Assembly (NCBI GenBank): GCA_024102795.1
Contig: JAGFJK010000474.1
Coordinates: 1-33,860, forward strand
DNA: 33,860 nt
Reading direction: 5' to 3'
Origin: Pirellulaceae bacterium
GTDB lineage: Bacteria > Planctomycetota > Planctomycetia > Pirellulales > Pirellulaceae
Below are positions 31,511 to 33,860 of the stretch, piece after piece. The translations under genes were made by a program, and so were the position numbers. The notes beneath the pieces are model-generated. The model made no database searches, had not been told where the DNA came from, and saw nothing but the letters and a program-made list of their open reading frames with translations. The number at the start of each line of letters is the position of its first letter. Positions within the stretch are counted from its first letter, which is position 1.

Positions 31511-32152
31511 CTATTCTTCGTAAAGTTCCGGGAACACCGCCTCGGACACGCCCTGCTTGCGGATCAGGGACCGCAGGCGGGTCAAGAAATCAAACTTGAA
31601 GTTGGCCACCTGCTGTTCGCTGATGTTCAGGTCGGCGGCCACTTCCTTGTTCGCTCGACCGCGCACGAACAGCAGTTCAATGCACTTCAGTTTGACCCAG
31701 TCGCCCCGCTGCATCCAGCGGTCGACCTGGTGCTGCAAGGCCTCCACCAGCGCCTTTTCCTCCAGAGTCCGGCGTTCCACGCTTTGCACGATGCTGCTGG
31801 ATGATCGGGCCGGACCGGCCAGTTGCCATTGGCCTCGGGAATCCTCGCCGGTCGACAGGGGCACGGCCGGCCGCCGCCCCTCGCGGCGGAGAAAGTCGGT
31901 CAACTTGTACGCGCAAATCGAGAACAGATAGCCTTCCAGCGGCCGTCGCCCATCGTAGTTGGGCAGGCTGTTCAGGAAGCCGACGAACGCTTCCTGCACG
32001 ATATCCTCGCTGGCGGCCCGGTGTCCGATCCGGCTTTCGACGAACGCCAGCAGGCGGCCTTCGTACTTCGAAATCAAGTCGTTCCAGGCGTCGGCCTCGC
32101 CCTGCCGAATGCGGGTGACCAGCAGCAGATCAGCTTCGGAATCGGCGTTCAT
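31511..32152 (-). CDS. RNA polymerase sigma factor, ECF-like
   Basis: A 213-residue sigma-70 family protein. Region 2 is at about 8-92 (RIRQGEADAWNDLISKYEGR, SEDIVQEAFVGFLNSLPNY, GYLFSICAYKLTDFLRREGR). A Ser/Gly-rich linker is at 100-125. Region 4 with a helix-turn-helix is at about 150-195 (IELLFVRGRANKEVAADLNISE, then QQVANFKFDFLTRLRS). ATG 32152 is chosen as it gives the usual short start before region 2; the longer start at 32173 adds a short basic tail. No strong ribosome site is seen. It is followed after 13 bases by the candidate anti-sigma gene and preceded by two membrane-protein genes on the same strand. The target genes are unknown. Confidence 0.9.
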   Translation of the reverse strand: MNADSEADLLLVTRIRQGEADAWNDLISKYEGRLLAFVESRIGHRAASEDIVQEAFVGFLNSLPNYDGRRPLEGYLFSICAYKLTDFLRREGRRPAVPLSTGEDSRGQWQLAGPARSSSSIVQSVERRTLEEKALVEALQHQVDRWMQRGDWVKLKCIELLFVRGRANKEVAADLNISEQQVANFKFDFLTRLRSLIRKQGVSEAVFPELYEE

Positions 32153-32185
32153 GGACGGCTTTCGCAAGCGCACGAATCGAACCAG

Positions 32186-33088
32186 CTACAGCCGAGGAAT
32201 CCAGCCCGACATGACCAGGCCCGCGCCTAACAACGCCAGTATCGCCAATGCCGCCAGCAACTGCAACTTGCCCGAATAGTAACCCCGCGTCGCCGTATCC
32301 AGCTTGAAATACGAAAAGGCCACGCCCAGCAGCCCCAGGACACCGAACACGATCAGCCCGGTCTGCCCCAGGCGGACGCCGGCCCGAACGTCCCGCCACG
32401 CCGCATCCAGTTCGGCCCGGAACTCCGGGTCAAACTCCAGCAACGCATGGACCTGATGCATCGGGCCCAGCGACACCTGAATCACTTCCTCGTGCACATT
32501 TTCGGCCTTCAGCAGCCGACGGTTGATGGTTTCCAGGTCGTACCGCACCAGCAACGAAGCTCGCGAGCTGCCCAGGTAATCGTTAATGTACTGGGCCACC
32601 GCCTTCTGCTTCTCGTCATCCAGCGCCTGGACGCACTCACTCTTCCGCTCGTACGGTCCCGCCGTCACCACGACCCGGTGCACGTCGCCCGCCAGGTCGG
32701 GCTGGGCGTCGACCCATTCGGGCCGCTGTTCGTACGGAATCACCACTCGCGGCAGGCCGCCGTCGATCTCCAGTTCGTCGGCCGGCGTCGGCGACGTGGC
32801 GGCAGTGGCCGTGCTTGCGGTTGATACGTTGTCGGCGGGCGGTGGATCGGCGGGCGCGGGGTCCGTTGAATCGGCCGTCTGGGCAGCCGCCCAGAGTGTG
32901 GCGGGCCCAAGCTGCGAGCCGGGCGCCAGGAACAGTCCCAGAGCGACTCCGCAGCCGGCCAGCAGCGAGACGGATCCCAGTCCGCCGTGCGCCATCCGCC
33001 GCGGCCCGGCCGGGGCGAACCGCGGACCGCCTTCCAGCGAAACGACCAGCGCAATCAGAAACAGGGTCAAGATCAGTAAAGTCAGCAT
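32186..33088 (-). CDS. Hypothetical membrane protein with Pro/Ala/Thr linker
   Basis: A 300-residue protein. Membrane helices at about 1-20 and 36-58, a low-complexity Pro/Ala/Thr/Asp linker at about 68-105, a soluble alpha/beta part (110-225) containing ASLLVRYDLETINRRL, and two C-terminal helices (about 245-265 and 275-297). No family is recognised. ATG 33088 has AGGAG overlapping the stop of the upstream gene (33098), so the two are probably translated together. Position ahead of the sigma/anti-sigma pair suggests a membrane signal input or a target of that sigma factor, but this is inference. Confidence 0.75.
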   Translation of the reverse strand: MLTLLILTLFLIALVVSLEGGPRFAPAGPRRMAHGGLGSVSLLAGCGVALGLFLAPGSQLGPATLWAAAQTADSTDPAPADPPPADNVSTASTATAATSPTPADELEIDGGLPRVVIPYEQRPEWVDAQPDLAGDVHRVVVTAGPYERKSECVQALDDEKQKAVAQYINDYLGSSRASLLVRYDLETINRRLLKAENVHEEVIQVSLGPMHQVHALLEFDPEFRAELDAAWRDVRAGVRLGQTGLIVFGVLGLLGVAFSYFKLDTATRGYYSGKLQLLAALAILALLGAGLVMSGWIPRL

Positions 33089-33097
33089 GGCTCGCTC

Positions 33098-33860
33098 CTA
33101 CGCTTCCCGATAACGCTGGCCCAAGCGTTCCCGCTCCTCGCTGCCAATCCATGGCGACGCCAGTTGGACGGCGATGGAAATCGTCATTGCCAGCATGAAG
33201 CCCCAGGGCTGGGGAAACTGCCAGAACATCGTCAAGATCCAGGCCCACAAGGCGCAGGCCGCGGTCGCCCAAAGACTCAGGCGCGTCTTGCGCAGTGGAT
33301 CCACCTGCCTCCACCAGCGGAGGATCAGGAACAACCCGCCGAAGTACACGACATACGCGCCCAGCAGCGGGGAACCGTCGGCGGCGTACAGCGTTTCCGT
33401 CAAGTGGTTTGGCAGCCGCAGCGAGACCGGCAAACTGACCGACGGCGCGTCGCTCATCTCCACCAGCAACACCTGGCTGGCCACAAACGCACCGGCTCCC
33501 ACCGCCAGGCCGCCGACCAGCATGGCGAAGCGGCGCAGCACGGAGTCGGCGGTCTGGTCCTCCCACAGCTTGCCCAGGGCCAGGATCAGCCAGGCCCCGC
33601 CGACGCTGCTGAGCACCATCCAGGCGTAGAAGCTCCAGGAGTCGATCGTGCCATCCAGCGAGCGGCCACCCAGCACCATCAGGACGACACACAACACGGC
33701 CGAAACAAGGGCCGACATGAGCAGCGAGCCCAACAGTTCGCTGACCCGGTCTCGGGCCGGCTTCTGCCGCAGCACCTGCCGGACGCGATGGTCCAGTCCC
33801 ACGAGCCGATAGCGCGGCGCGTGGCCAGCTCCCGGCGCGGCGGCTTGCCCGCGGGCCGCC
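33098..33860 (-). CDS. Hypothetical multi-pass membrane protein, 5' end outside window
   Basis: The frame stays open to the right edge, so the N-terminus lies beyond the window; a GTG at 33802 is an internal possible start only. About six hydrophobic stretches are visible (SALVSAVLCVVLMVLGG, FYAWMVLSSVGGAWLILALG, FAMLVGGLAVGAGAFVASQV, LLGAYVVYFGGLFLILRWW, LWATAACALWAWILTMFW, PWGFMLAMTISIAVQLA). No family is recognised. It is 9 bases before the next membrane protein and shares its transcript. Confidence 0.7.
   Translation of the reverse strand, partial: AARGQAAAPGAGHAPRYRLVGLDHRVRQVLRQKPARDRVSELLGSLLMSALVSAVLCVVLMVLGGRSLDGTIDSWSFYAWMVLSSVGGAWLILALGKLWEDQTADSVLRRFAMLVGGLAVGAGAFVASQVLLVEMSDAPSVSLPVSLRLPNHLTETLYAADGSPLLGAYVVYFGGLFLILRWWRQVDPLRKTRLSLWATAACALWAWILTMFWQFPQPWGFMLAMTISIAVQLASPWIGSEERERLGQRYREA

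Overview
The window looks like chromosomal DNA from a planctomycete, probably of the Pirellula/Rhodopirellula type. Indicators are a PSD1-type secreted cytochrome (CxxCH, DUF1549 and DUF1553 regions) paired with a Tat-exported DUF1501 protein, a giant secreted protein with an N-terminal LEPR-XLL-like motif, a MoxR/DUF58/VWA cluster, NHL-repeat and propeller-like proteins, and a Gfo/Idh/MocA oxidoreductase. Most of the window is GC-rich by eye. Only the first ~1.3 kb is clearly more AT-rich. I see no rRNA, tRNA, CRISPR array or transposase.

Layout. 1-1356: a XamI-family restriction endonuclease on the minus strand, broken near its C-terminus by two homopolymer frameshifts, with no methyltransferase beside it. 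1357-5294: PSD1 then DUF1501, both minus. 5452-10620: a 1722-residue surface/secreted protein (minus). 10838-13424 (plus): an XPB-like SF2 helicase overlapping a Bax1/DUF790 nuclease, a DNA-repair pair best known from archaea. 13539-16932 (minus): a DhnA-like putative aldolase and an exported alpha/beta hydrolase. 17063-19541 (plus): an oxidoreductase and an exported propeller-like protein. 19730-28013 (minus): an NHL lipoprotein, a large VWA membrane protein, MoxR ATPase, DUF58 protein and a BatA-like VWA membrane protein. 28283-30255 (plus): a fusion of threonylcarbamoyl-AMP synthase (TsaC/YwlC) with a low-molecular-weight phosphatase (YwlE-like), then an unknown conserved protein. 30308-33860 (minus): a DinB-like protein, a candidate anti-sigma factor, an ECF-like sigma factor and two membrane proteins, the last running off the right edge.

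How the genes work together. The clearest functional units are PSD1-DUF1501, XPB-Bax1, the MoxR-DUF58-VWA set (ATPase plus von Willebrand proteins, linked in other bacteria to envelope or metalloprotein maturation), and the sigma/anti-sigma/membrane-protein set. Gene ends are decorated with short repeats: a 72-bp tandem hairpin unit, 7-bp arrays, a ~20-bp motif in three places, a 23-bp exact dispersed repeat and several strong hairpins. The most noteworthy items are the XPB-Bax1 pair with an altered RED motif, the TsaC-phosphatase fusion, the sigma-factor cluster with a soluble zinc-finger-like partner, the frameshifted restriction gene and the intergenic repeat families.
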